From NCBI GenBank assembly GCA_023409955.1, contig JAEYQQ010000071.1:1-47051 (forward strand): a stretch of 47,051 nt of DNA. Reading direction: 5' to 3'. The notes beneath the pieces are model-generated. The model saw only the letters and a list, made by a program, of their open reading frames with translations. It did no database searches and was not told the DNA's origin. The stretch comes from Bacillota bacterium (GTDB lineage Bacteria; Bacillota; Clostridia; Christensenellales; Aristaeellaceae). This document shows, in pieces, positions 32,289-41,424 of this stretch. The position numbers were made by a program, and so were the translations under genes. How positions within the stretch are numbered: position 1 is the first letter of the stretch; each line of letters starts with the position of its first letter.

Positions 32289-32368
32289 GTAGCGAATTAC
32301 AATGAAATGGCAACATTCGGGCTGACGTAATGAAGCTGACGCCGGAAAAATAAAGGAGCGAATTTTTG

Positions 32369-34159
32369 ATGAGGCCGCTTACATCCAATGAACTAAGGTC
32401 ACTCTTTTTAAAATTCTTCGAGTCGAAGGGACATGTAGTGATCCCCAGCGCCTCGCTTATTCCCGAGAACGATCCGACTGTACTGTTCACCACAGCCGGC
32501 ATGCATCCCCTGGTTCCTTATCTGATGGGAGCGAAGCATCCTGCAGGCACCAGGCTCACCGATGTACAAAAGTGCATACGCACCGGTGATATTGACGATG
32601 TAGGCGATGCATCCCACTTGACATTTTTTGAAATGCTGGGTAACTGGAGTCTGGGCGATTATTTCAAAAAAGAAGCGATCTCCTGGAGCTGGGAGTTTTT
32701 GACTAGCCAGGATTATCTGGGCATCTCACCTGAGAAGCTGGCTTTCTCCGTATTTGCCGGGGATGAGAATGCCCCCCGGGATATGGAAAGCTATCAGCTT
32801 TGGCGTGACTGCGGTGTACAGGAAGATCGCATCTTTATCCTTCCCAAGGAAAACAACTGGTGGGGTCCTGCCGGTCTTACCGGACCCTGTGGCCCAGACA
32901 GCGAAATGTTCATTATCACAGATAAAGAGCCCTGCGGTCCGGATTGTTCACCTGCCTGTTCCTGCGGACGGTATCTGGAAATCTGGAATGACGTATTCAT
33001 GCAGTACAACAAGCAGGCCGATGGTACCTTTGCTCCTCTTAGCCAGATGAATGTCGATACAGGCATGGGCCTGGAGCGAACCATCTGTGTGCTGACAGGC
33101 AAAAAAACTGTTTATGAAACCGACTTGTTTGCCGGTATTCTTTCGAAAATCGCAGAGCTTTCGGGCAAGACATATGGCAGTGATGCAGAAACCACCAAGG
33201 CCTTCCGCATCATTGCTGACCATACCAGGACTTCTACTTTCATTCTGGGTGATCATCGCGGTGTCAGCCCTTCCAATGTGGACCAGGGCTATGTGCTTCG
33301 CCGCATCATCCGCCGTGCTGTGCGCTATGGTATGCAACTTGGCATGCCGGATAACTTTACTGCCGAAATCGCCCAGGTCATCATCGACCAGTATAAGGAA
33401 GTTTATCCTGAGCTTGATAAGAATTCGGCCTTTGTGCTAGAACAGCTTAAGCTGGAAGAAGCTCGTTTTGCCAAGACACTCAAGCAGGGCAATAAGGAGT
33501 TTGACAAGGTCGCATCCAAGGTGGATGGCGGCATGATCGACGGTATCAGCGCTTTCCATTTGTATGACACCTTTGGTTTCCCCATCGAAATCACAGTAGA
33601 GCTGGCAAATGAACGTGGCTTGAAGGTTGACGTTGATGGCTTCCACGAGTGCTTCAAGCAGCACCAGGCTACCTCCCAAGCAGGAGCTGAACAGCGTTTC
33701 AAAGGTGGTTTGGCAGATCACACGGACGAGACTGCCCGGCTGCATACCGCCACCCACTTGATGCACAATGCCCTGCGCAAAGTGCTGGGGGAGGAAGTAG
33801 CTCAGAAGGGCTCCAATATCACTGCCGAGCGCCTTCGTTTTGACTTTTCCTTTGGCCGCAAGATGACCTCGGAAGAAGTGAAGGAAGTCGAAAAGCTAGT
33901 CAATGAAGCCATAGCGGCAAATGCCCCCATCACTGTGGAAGAAATGACGGTTGAGGAAGCCAAGGATCAAGGTGCCATCGGCTTGTTCGAAAGCAAGTAT
34001 GGCGAGCGGGTTAAGGTATACACCATGGGCGGTTTCAGCAAGGAAATCTGTGGCGGCCCTCATGCACAGAATACCGGTGACCTAAAGTCTTTTAAAATCC
34101 TAAAAGAGGAGTCTTCTTCCGCAGGTGTTCGCCGTATCAAGGCGGTTGTGGGAGTGTAA
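32369..34159 (+). CDS. alaS: Alanyl-tRNA synthetase, short form lacking the C-Ala domain
   Basis: Charges tRNA-Ala. The class II catalytic domain (SNELRSLFLKFFESKGHVVI, then PTVLFTTAGMHPLVPYLMG and FFEMLGNWSLGDYFKKEA) is followed by the tRNA-recognition region and the editing domain with HTATH (H459-H463) and CGGPH (C561-H565). It has 596 residues; the usual bacterial enzyme has about 870 and continues with the DHHA1/C-Ala part, which is absent. The sequence ends cleanly and a terminator follows, so it is not obviously a recent truncation. The ATG at 32369 is chosen over the TTG at 32366; AAAGGAG precedes it. Confidence 0.92.
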   Translation: MRPLTSNELRSLFLKFFESKGHVVIPSASLIPENDPTVLFTTAGMHPLVPYLMGAKHPAGTRLTDVQKCIRTGDIDDVGDASHLTFFEMLGNWSLGDYFKKEAISWSWEFLTSQDYLGISPEKLAFSVFAGDENAPRDMESYQLWRDCGVQEDRIFILPKENNWWGPAGLTGPCGPDSEMFIITDKEPCGPDCSPACSCGRYLEIWNDVFMQYNKQADGTFAPLSQMNVDTGMGLERTICVLTGKKTVYETDLFAGILSKIAELSGKTYGSDAETTKAFRIIADHTRTSTFILGDHRGVSPSNVDQGYVLRRIIRRAVRYGMQLGMPDNFTAEIAQVIIDQYKEVYPELDKNSAFVLEQLKLEEARFAKTLKQGNKEFDKVASKVDGGMIDGISAFHLYDTFGFPIEITVELANERGLKVDVDGFHECFKQHQATSQAGAEQRFKGGLADHTDETARLHTATHLMHNALRKVLGEEVAQKGSNITAERLRFDFSFGRKMTSEEVKEVEKLVNEAIAANAPITVEEMTVEEAKDQGAIGLFESKYGERVKVYTMGGFSKEICGGPHAQNTGDLKSFKILKEESSSAGVRRIKAVVGV

Positions 34160-34259
34160 CCTAGCAGTGTTTAGTTTCGTAATCATCGTTCCAATGCTCT
34201 GAAATAACGTTGCTGCCAATGGTGAGAGCGACAATTAAGCAGACTGGTATCAAAAATAG

Positions 34260-34283
34260 ACCGGAGGGTAACCTCCGGTTTTT
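34260..34283 (+). terminator. Terminator of alaS
   Basis: ACCGGAGG (34260-34267) and CCTCCGGT (34272-34279) form a perfect 8-bp stem with a GTAA loop and TTTT after it. It lies 100 bases after the alaS stop; the bases between hold no visible gene. Confidence 0.9.
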
Positions 34284-34328
34284 CGTATCTAAATCATAAC
34301 AATACTTCTTCATATTGCTATAATTTGA

Positions 34329-34357
34329 TTGACAAACATCATATGGAGTACTAAAAT
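34329..34357 (+). promoter_or_regulatory. Vegetative promoter of helD
   Basis: A perfect TTGACA (34329-34334), a 17-base spacer and TAAAAT (34352-34357). The helD start follows about 40 bases after the expected transcription start. Confidence 0.8.
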
Positions 34358-34401
34358 AATTGTCCTTTCTTTTTACGATAAGACGATAGGAGGTGTTCCC
34401 C

Positions 34402-36702
34402 ATGGAGTGGACATTGCCGGATCATCCAGATGCGAAAATGGAAGTAAAGAGGCTTACACAAACCCTTCAGGTGATCCATACCGAAATCGGCAAGCTGGAA
34501 GCTGAAACCGGTGTTGGGGCGGATGAAGAACGAATCGTTAAGGTCCCAGAAGGCCTTGACGCGGATGAGCAGGTAGCTTTGAACATACTGCGTATGAAGC
34601 TGCAGTCATTGCATAACCTATCGCTGGCCCGAAGGCAGCCGTTTTTCTCAAGGCTAGATTTTATCCCCAAAGACGGCAAAGCGGAGACCCACTACCTGGG
34701 GCGCTGGGGTGTTCTGAAAACACCCGAGTACAGCGTTGAGGTGGTGGACTGGCGAAGTCCCATCGCCAACCTCTACTACTCCGGCCAAGTAGGTCCCATG
34801 TCTTACGAAGCGCCAGACGGCAAGGTGGAGGGGGAGCTTACACTCAAACGGATGCTCAGCGTCACACAAGGACAGCTGACCGGGATATTTGATTCCGGCG
34901 TTGTCAGCCAGGATGCATATCTGCAAGGCGTACTGGGGTCTGTTAGCACCGATAGGCTGAGGGAAATCGTAACCACGATACAGGCAGAGCAAAATATCGT
35001 CATTCGTCACGGTATAGGGAAACCCTTAATTGTCCAGGGGGTAGCGGGCAGCGGAAAGACCACCATCGCATTGCACCGTATCGCCTGGCTTTTATATGCT
35101 TACCAGGATACCCTGGCACCGGCTTCCATGATGATTGTTGCCCCGAACCCATTGTTCTTGGATTATATCTCTGCCGTATTGCCGGATCTGGGTGTACAAC
35201 AGGTTCAGCAGACCACTTTTTTAAGTCTCTGTAAGCAGCTTCTTGGTAAACAGATGGTGAAGGTTCGCTGGGAAAACCGTCTGGAGGATCAGCTGCATAT
35301 GACAGATGACGAGCGGGCGATGCTAGGCGCTGTATTGAGGTTGAAAGGTTCTCTAAGCTATAAAGCAGCGCTGGAAGCGTATCTCAATATCTATGAGCAG
35401 CAAGTGATTCCTCAGGATGATGTGCGCTTTGGAAATGCTGTTTTGTACACAAGGGATGAACTTAAGCAAATCTTTTTAAGGCAGCTAAAGCCCTTTCCGC
35501 TGCGGCAGCGGGTAAGTGAACTTCAAAAGTATATCAAAGGTCAACTGCTCAAGGCTGTTGCGCACATGGAAGAACAGCTGGAGGCAATGTGCAAGGATCG
35601 GCTGGATGCGTTGATGGTTCGTTTGCCTGATGGAGAGGAAAGACGGACACGCACAGCCAAGCTGCTGGAAAGCCGTGAGAAGCGGTTGGCGCAGATTAAA
35701 GAGGAGCAGAAGCTGTTCCTGAAAAACTATCCGCATACCTGGCCTGCCATGTCAGTTCTGGAGGTATACGAGGCCTTTCTTGGTTATCTGGAAACGGAGA
35801 ACATGTTTGGTGGCAATGGGCAGGAACTCATACGCCGAACACGTGAAATGCTGTCTGGGCGTGAAGCGGGTGCAGAAGACCTTCCAGCCATCATTGTGAT
35901 TGGCCGAAAGGTGTGGGGGATTAAAAGGCTGGATGTTAAGCATATTGTCATGGATGAGGCTCAGGATTTTTCACCATTTCAATGTCAGTTGTTGAAAGAA
36001 ATGGCTGGGCATGAATCGTTTACTATGGTAGGCGATTTGATGCAGGGCATCCATGGTGATGAGGGGATCAGGGATTGGGAGGATGTAGCCGGTCAGGTGT
36101 TTAATCACCAGGCTCAAAAAAAGCATCTGGTTATAAGCTATCGCAATACTGTTGAAATCATGACAGTTGCAAGCCTGATTGCATCACGTCACCCAGTGCC
36201 GAATCAGCCTAAAGCCCAGCCAGTTTTAAGGCATGGTGAAAAGCCCTTGGTTATAGCGTGCGGCAGCAATAAAGAGCGGATTGAGGCCATCGCAAGGCAG
36301 GCAGCCATGTGGCGGGAAGAAGGCTATCACAGCATAGCTCTTATTGAAAAGACAGAGGATGCCTGCAAGTTACTTCACAAAGCATTGCCTGCTGACTTAA
36401 ACGCTAAGCTTATAAAATCTGGTGACAGCCACTTTGGCGGCGGAGTTCTTGTTCTCCCTGCTGCATTGGTAAAAGGGCTGGAGTTTGACTGTGTGCTGGT
36501 GGCTGACATAAGTGCGGAGAATTATCCAGATGAGCCATTTTACTGTCGGTTGCTATATGTGCTTTCCACAAGACCGCTTCACCGGCTGACATTTGTCCAT
36601 TCTGGTGAGAAATCGTTGTTACTTGGGGAAATTCGTGAAGACAATGTGAATTTTTTGCATATGTCGGGCAAGGCTGGAAAAATACTACATAATGTTGTAT
36701 AA
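34402..36702 (+). CDS. helD: RNA polymerase-recycling ATPase HelD
   Basis: SF1-type ATPase that frees stalled RNA polymerase from DNA and RNA. It has 766 residues from the ATG at 34402, with AGGAGGT seven bases upstream. The N-terminal coiled-coil arm spans about 10-90, followed by the HelD-specific YLGRWGVLKTPEYSVEVVDW and RSPIANLYYSGQVG. Walker A is GVAGSGKT (213-220). KHIVMDEAQDFSPFQCQLLK is the Walker B region, then MVGDLMQGI, LVISYRNTVEIM and VKGLEFDCVLVAD. The overall order separates it from UvrD and PcrA. It has its own promoter and terminator-bounded upstream region. Confidence 0.92.
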   Translation: MEWTLPDHPDAKMEVKRLTQTLQVIHTEIGKLEAETGVGADEERIVKVPEGLDADEQVALNILRMKLQSLHNLSLARRQPFFSRLDFIPKDGKAETHYLGRWGVLKTPEYSVEVVDWRSPIANLYYSGQVGPMSYEAPDGKVEGELTLKRMLSVTQGQLTGIFDSGVVSQDAYLQGVLGSVSTDRLREIVTTIQAEQNIVIRHGIGKPLIVQGVAGSGKTTIALHRIAWLLYAYQDTLAPASMMIVAPNPLFLDYISAVLPDLGVQQVQQTTFLSLCKQLLGKQMVKVRWENRLEDQLHMTDDERAMLGAVLRLKGSLSYKAALEAYLNIYEQQVIPQDDVRFGNAVLYTRDELKQIFLRQLKPFPLRQRVSELQKYIKGQLLKAVAHMEEQLEAMCKDRLDALMVRLPDGEERRTRTAKLLESREKRLAQIKEEQKLFLKNYPHTWPAMSVLEVYEAFLGYLETENMFGGNGQELIRRTREMLSGREAGAEDLPAIIVIGRKVWGIKRLDVKHIVMDEAQDFSPFQCQLLKEMAGHESFTMVGDLMQGIHGDEGIRDWEDVAGQVFNHQAQKKHLVISYRNTVEIMTVASLIASRHPVPNQPKAQPVLRHGEKPLVIACGSNKERIEAIARQAAMWREEGYHSIALIEKTEDACKLLHKALPADLNAKLIKSGDSHFGGGVLVLPAALVKGLEFDCVLVADISAENYPDEPFYCRLLYVLSTRPLHRLTFVHSGEKSLLLGEIREDNVNFLHMSGKAGKILHNVV

Positions 36703-36703
36703 T
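36675..36703 (+). promoter_or_regulatory. Candidate promoter of the M1 peptidase gene
   Basis: TGGAAA (36675-36680), 17 bases, and a perfect TATAAT (36698-36703), overlapping the end of helD. It may drive the whole envelope cluster. Confidence 0.5.
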
Positions 36704-36741
36704 CAAAAAGCAGTAGTTTTGCTTCTGCAATGGGAGATGTT

Positions 36742-38283
36742 ATGAAAAACTACCGAGTGCAGAATACCACAAATAATAAAAAACCTAAGATACGTATAAA
36801 TGCCGCTGTCTTAGTAGCATCAGGTTGTGCAGCCATACTTCTTATTGTACTGCTGTCTATGCATATGTTTACAGGGCAGGCTCTCCCTGCGCAGCAAACT
36901 GTTTTGTCAGAAGCAGCAAATGGACTGGACAACATTAGCATATCTGCAGTGTTTACGCCTGATCGCAAGACCCTTGAAGCAACACAAACCATGCGCCTTC
37001 AAAACAGAAGTGGACAAGCTTTAGACGATGTTGTTATAAGAACCTATGCAAACGCCTTCTTATCAGAAGAGTACAGCCCTGCTGCCATCGAAGACATCTA
37101 TGACCTATGTTACCCTAATGGTTTCAGTCCCGGTGCAATTACCATGGAGCAGGTGTTGGTGGACGGTCAGCAGGCTTCATATGCGTATGACGATACTACC
37201 AAGACGATACAACGGATTGCTCTTTCACAAGCGTGGCAGCCGAATGATTGGATTGATGTCTTGCTGGAATATGAAATCATGATTCCAGATTGCAATTACC
37301 GCTTTGGCTATGCTTCAGATATCTATACACTGGGAAATACCTTGCCTGTCTTGTCTGTCTGGGAAAACGGTGCATGGCGCACTGAAGAATATTTTCCGCT
37401 AGGCGATCCCTTTTACAGCAACTGCGCCAATTATAACGTGATGGTAACCGTACCAAAGGGTTTTCAGTGTGCAGGTAGCGCCTATGGCCAGAGAACAGAA
37501 AAGGACGGGCAATGGATCTACTCATTCAATGCTTCCGCTGTAAGGGATTTTGCGCTGTCCATCAGCGACAAATTCGTTATTGCCCAGGAGACTGTAGACA
37601 ATGTGTTGATCACAAGCTATGGGCTTAGCAGCAGTGATGCAAAGAAGGCATTGAAGTACAGCCGTCAAGCGCTGACCTGTTTCAATGAGCAGTATGGTGC
37701 GTATCCATATAATCACCTAGCAGTATCTGTGGTGGATTTCCCTTTTGGCGGTATGGAATATCCAGGGCTCATACTACTACAGAAGTCCTTGTATAAGCAG
37801 GAGGAAGAGAAAAACCTGGAGATCGTTGCTGTTCATGAGGTAGCCCATCAATGGTGGTACGCTGTTGTCGGTTCGGACCAGTACCATCAGCCATGGCAGG
37901 ATGAAGCCCTTGCTGAATACTCTTTGCTGGATTACACAGAGCACTAATACGGGCAGGAAGCACGCGAAAGTATGGCTTTATCCAGGTTTGAAACAGCCAT
38001 GCGCGTCACAGTGCCAAGAGGTGTTACACCAGGAAGCCCCATTGATTATTTCAGCACTATGTCAGAGTATTCGTTGGTTGTGTACCGCCGAGGGGCTGCA
38101 TTGCTGGTTGCATTGGATACAGCGTTAGGCGATAAACTAGACGATTTCCTTCGAACCTATTATCAAAGACATGCTTTTCAGCTGGCCAGCCGGGACGAAT
38201 TTGAGCAAACCCTCAAGGATGTTACCGGTCAGGATTGGTCAGCATTGATTGTGGATTACCTAGATACCTACATAGCAAACTGA
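36742..38283 (+). pseudogene. Membrane-anchored M1 family metallopeptidase interrupted by one in-frame stop
   Basis: Zinc aminopeptidase-like protein. The frame from the ATG at 36742 runs 401 codons to a TAA at 37945, and the same frame continues open to 38283 with clear family sequence, so one nonsense codon breaks a gene of about 513 residues. A membrane anchor lies at about 20-43. The conserved FGGMEYPGLILL and the zinc site HEVAH (365-369) with E388 exactly 18 residues on are before the stop. The lost part (ALSRFETAM onward, including a TYYQRHAFQLASRDEFEQTL stretch) is the C-terminal helical domain. Options are a true pseudogene, a sequencing error or a functional truncation. Confidence 0.75.
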
Positions 38284-38309
38284 TATAACAATGAAAAGAT
38301 GGTGCAATT

Positions 38310-39431
38310 ATGGCTATTGAACCGCAGCGGGTTGCGGTGCTCATTCCTTCTCTGGAGCCTGATGATAGGCTGCTGCCCTATGTCCGGCAGCTTTTGGACA
38401 AAGGTTTTAATCGGATCATGGTGGTAGACGACGGTTCTGGACCATCGTATCAGGCAATATTTCATGATATCGCAGCGCTCGATGGCTGCCATGTCAGTTA
38501 TCATGAAAAGAACCTAGGCAAGGGTGATGCCTTGAAAACAGGCATTACCCAAATCATGCGTCTCTGGCCGGATTGCCCTGGCATTATAACAGCAGACTCT
38601 GACGGCCAGCATACCGCAAAGGATGTATTGGCTATGGCTATTTGCCTGGCAGAGGGTGAACCAGACCTTTTGCTGGGTACACGAGATTTCTCGCTCAGTC
38701 ATGTGCCTTCTAAAAGCAGAGCAGGCAACAGGATCACATCCTTTATTTTTTGGTTGTTATACGGACACTGGCTGAAGGATACACAAACCGGCCTTCGAGG
38801 TTTTTCTGCACAGCATTTTGATTTTATGCTCAATGTGGAGGGACATCGTTTTGAGTATGAAATGAATATGCTGATCGCCTGTGCAAGAGAAAACCTCCCC
38901 ATGAAAGCAATACCTATTGAAACGGTGTACGAAAACCAAAACAGAGGTACGCACTTTCACCCGTTGAAGGATAGCCTTCGTATCTACCGTGTTATTTTCA
39001 AGAACTTCTTCCGGTTTATGTCATCTTCTTTTTTGGCAACTGCCATCGACCTTGGTATCAGCTTTATGCTGCTGGATCTTTTGCGCTCAGGTCCTCTGTC
39101 GGAATTTTGGCGAATCGCAGCTGCAACTGGCGTAGCTAGAATTCTCTCTGCCGGATTCAATTTTTTGATTAATAAGAAATTTGTCTTTCACTTTAAAAAT
39201 GCAAGGCAAAAGCATGCGGATGCTGTTATTAAGTATACCATACTCTGCATTGGTGTGTGGGCGGTATCTTCAGTCTCAGTAACAGCAGCACATACATATC
39301 TGGGCATACCTGATAAGCTTGCAAAGATCCTATTTGATACATTAATGTTTTTTGTTAATTTCAGAATACAGCAAAGATGGGTATTCAAAAAGTATCCCCA
39401 GTACGCTGATCAAGGAGCAGAAATACGATGA
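38310..39431 (+). CDS. Glycosyltransferase family 2 - GtrA fusion
   Basis: Predicted to transfer a sugar to undecaprenyl phosphate and to help move it across the membrane. It has 373 residues. The N-terminal GT2 domain (about 5-215) has VAVLIPSLEPDDRL, RIMVVDDGSG, the DXD-like ADSDGQH and DTQTGLRGFSAQHFD, as in dolichol-phosphate glucose synthases. The C-terminal GtrA-like domain (about 228-360) has four hydrophobic segments and NFLINKKFVFHFKN. The stop overlaps the next gene in an ATGA, so it is coupled to the first phosphodiester glycosidase. The ribosome site is weak. Confidence 0.88.
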   Translation: MAIEPQRVAVLIPSLEPDDRLLPYVRQLLDKGFNRIMVVDDGSGPSYQAIFHDIAALDGCHVSYHEKNLGKGDALKTGITQIMRLWPDCPGIITADSDGQHTAKDVLAMAICLAEGEPDLLLGTRDFSLSHVPSKSRAGNRITSFIFWLLYGHWLKDTQTGLRGFSAQHFDFMLNVEGHRFEYEMNMLIACARENLPMKAIPIETVYENQNRGTHFHPLKDSLRIYRVIFKNFFRFMSSSFLATAIDLGISFMLLDLLRSGPLSEFWRIAAATGVARILSAGFNFLINKKFVFHFKNARQKHADAVIKYTILCIGVWAVSSVSVTAAHTYLGIPDKLAKILFDTLMFFVNFRIQQRWVFKKYPQYADQGAEIR

Positions 39432-40306
39432 GTGCAAAGAGGCTATTTTGTGCGATTGCATGCTTGCTGTTTGTGTTCTTCATGTCCAATGTTAAGGCGG
39501 AAGGCTATACGCTTCCCATCAACATTTCGGCAGGACCGCTTCCTAATCCGGCTGGGTTTATATCCGATACAGAGTATCAAGATGAGACTTTGTCTGTGAA
39601 AATGGAGTCCAGAACGGCTGATGGCTCTGTTTATCACATTGCTTGGATCAAGATCGCTGATCCTTCACAGCTCCGTACAGCTTTGGCTGGACCTTATGGT
39701 ACCAAAAAGACGGCAGAAACATCTGATATCGCCAACGAAAACAATGCCGTTGTTGCGATCTCCGGAAATTATTTTCAATTCCGAAGTGCCGGCTTCGAAG
39801 TGCGTCAGGGCGAGATTCTTCGAAAAACGCCTAATACGAAGCTGGACTTGCTGGTAATTGATGACGCCAGTGATTTTCATCTATTTAAGAAATCGAACAA
39901 GAAGGAGCTCAATGCATTCTTGTCGGATCATACGCCAGTCAATGCACTGACATTCGGACCGGCCTTGGTAAAAGACGGTGAGGTTCAAACAATCTATAAC
40001 AATTATGGCTTCTCACCGCAAGATAAAGCACCTCGGGTTGCCATTGGTCAAACCGGTCCCTTGCAATATGTACTGGTGGTGGTTGATGGTAGGCAGCCTG
40101 GATACTCCCGCGGTATCAGCATCAAAACCCTGGCTCAGTTCATGGGGGAGATTGGCTGCCAGCAGGCGTTTAATCTGGATGGGGGCGGTTCTGCAACCAT
40201 GGTCTTTAACGGTAAGCTTTATAGCAACCCATCAAATGATGCTGAACGGAAAATATCTGACATTATATACATTGCCTCAGCAGTGCCAGAATCAAACTGG
40301 AAGTAA
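39428..40306 (+). CDS. Secreted phosphodiester glycosidase family protein (NAGPA/DUF2233), copy 1
   Basis: Relative of the enzyme that exposes mannose 6-phosphate by cleaving a GlcNAc-phosphodiester. In bacteria it may cleave sugar-1-phosphodiester bonds in envelope polymers. It has 292 residues with a signal peptide (about 1-24, ending VKA). The domain has AVVAISGNYFQF, LTFGPALVKDGEVQ, APRVAIGQTG, YVLVVVDGRQPGYSRGIS and the conserved FNLDGGGSATMVFNGK. It is translationally coupled to the GT2-GtrA gene and followed after 23 bases by a paralogue. No membrane anchor is visible beyond the signal peptide. Confidence 0.85.
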   Translation: MSAKRLFCAIACLLFVFFMSNVKAEGYTLPINISAGPLPNPAGFISDTEYQDETLSVKMESRTADGSVYHIAWIKIADPSQLRTALAGPYGTKKTAETSDIANENNAVVAISGNYFQFRSAGFEVRQGEILRKTPNTKLDLLVIDDASDFHLFKKSNKKELNAFLSDHTPVNALTFGPALVKDGEVQTIYNNYGFSPQDKAPRVAIGQTGPLQYVLVVVDGRQPGYSRGISIKTLAQFMGEIGCQQAFNLDGGGSATMVFNGKLYSNPSNDAERKISDIIYIASAVPESNWK

Positions 40307-40329
40307 GACGTTAGCAGGAGTGATGATTA

Positions 40330-41400
40330 ATGAACAATAAGCAGAACAGACTAACCGCATTGTACGCTGTATTGCTTGCAGTGATGCTGCTGGCAATGCC
40401 TTTGCTGATTCCTTCAGGAGCGGTTACACTATCTGCAGACCGTACCTATACGGACAATGCGCCGCTGATCTTTGAGGACTGGGATATGGAAGTCTTTGAA
40501 GAGGAAGAGATAACGCAGGAGCATGGGGAAGATAATTCATCCAACTCTACACTTTACATCAGCGTCAGCGGAGGTTCTTCTCCAGCGGCATCGCCTGCAT
40601 CACTACCCATCGATTTTACGCCAGGTTTAGAGCCCAATCCAGCTGGTTTTGCTGAAAAAAGCTATCAGGATGAAAGCATTACTGTTACAATGGAAAGCCG
40701 GGAAGTGGGAGACTCCATGTATCATATTGCCCATGTAAAGATTGCGCACCCTTCCCAGTTGCGTACAGCGTTAGCTGGACCATATGGAACAAAAAAGACC
40801 AATAAAACCTCCACCATGGCAAAGGACAATTTTGCTGTAGTTGCCATGAATGGAGATTATTACAACAACCGGGAAGGCGGATACATTGCAAGGCAAGGTG
40901 AAACTTTTCGGAAAAAGCCTTCCAAGAATCTGGATGTATTGGTGATTGACAGCAAAGGTGATTTTCACATACTTGTGCAAAGTAATCCTGAGAAGCTGAC
41001 TGCACTTATTAAAGACGAGGAGAACCCCATCATTCAATCCTTCACCTTCGGTCCAGCACTGATGGTGGACGGTGTGGTTCAGCCCCTTCCAGAGTCATAT
41101 CCCTTCAACATTCGCCGCCCCGAACCCAGAGCAGCCATTGGGCAGATAGGGCCTCTTGAATATGTGATGGTTGTTGTGGATGGCCGCACAGATGATTCGC
41201 CGGGTGTAACAGTCGATACGCTGGCTAATTTTATGGCAGAGCTAGGATGTATCCAGGCATTTAACTTAGATGGCGGTAACTCTGCGACCATGATTTTCAA
41301 CAATGCCTACTACAGCAGGAAAACAGACAATTCCGAGCGTTCTGTCAGCGACATCATTTATTTTGCGACAACAGTTGATCCCGCTTCATGGCAGGATTGA
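40330..41400 (+). CDS. Secreted phosphodiester glycosidase family protein (NAGPA/DUF2233), copy 2
   Basis: Tandem paralogue of the preceding gene, 356 residues. An N-terminal hydrophobic segment (about 8-30, signal peptide or anchor) is followed by an acidic, Ser-rich linker to about residue 95, which copy 1 lacks. The domain shares SQLRTALAGPYGTKKT with copy 1 and ends with FNLDGGNSATMIFNNAYYSR. It has NGDYY where copy 1 has SGNYF, and GG-N-SA where copy 1 has GG-G-SA, so the two may differ in substrate. AGGAG precedes the ATG. It is part of the same tightly spaced group. Confidence 0.85.
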   Translation: MNNKQNRLTALYAVLLAVMLLAMPLLIPSGAVTLSADRTYTDNAPLIFEDWDMEVFEEEEITQEHGEDNSSNSTLYISVSGGSSPAASPASLPIDFTPGLEPNPAGFAEKSYQDESITVTMESREVGDSMYHIAHVKIAHPSQLRTALAGPYGTKKTNKTSTMAKDNFAVVAMNGDYYNNREGGYIARQGETFRKKPSKNLDVLVIDSKGDFHILVQSNPEKLTALIKDEENPIIQSFTFGPALMVDGVVQPLPESYPFNIRRPEPRAAIGQIGPLEYVMVVVDGRTDDSPGVTVDTLANFMAELGCIQAFNLDGGNSATMIFNNAYYSRKTDNSERSVSDIIYFATTVDPASWQD

Positions 41401-41424
41401 TACTTTATACAAAGGAGAGGCAAT

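Noticed and set aside
32289..32368. T-box leader for alaS
   Set aside because: No antiterminator (AGGGTGG-ACCGCG-like) motif and no terminator hairpin are visible in the short leader.
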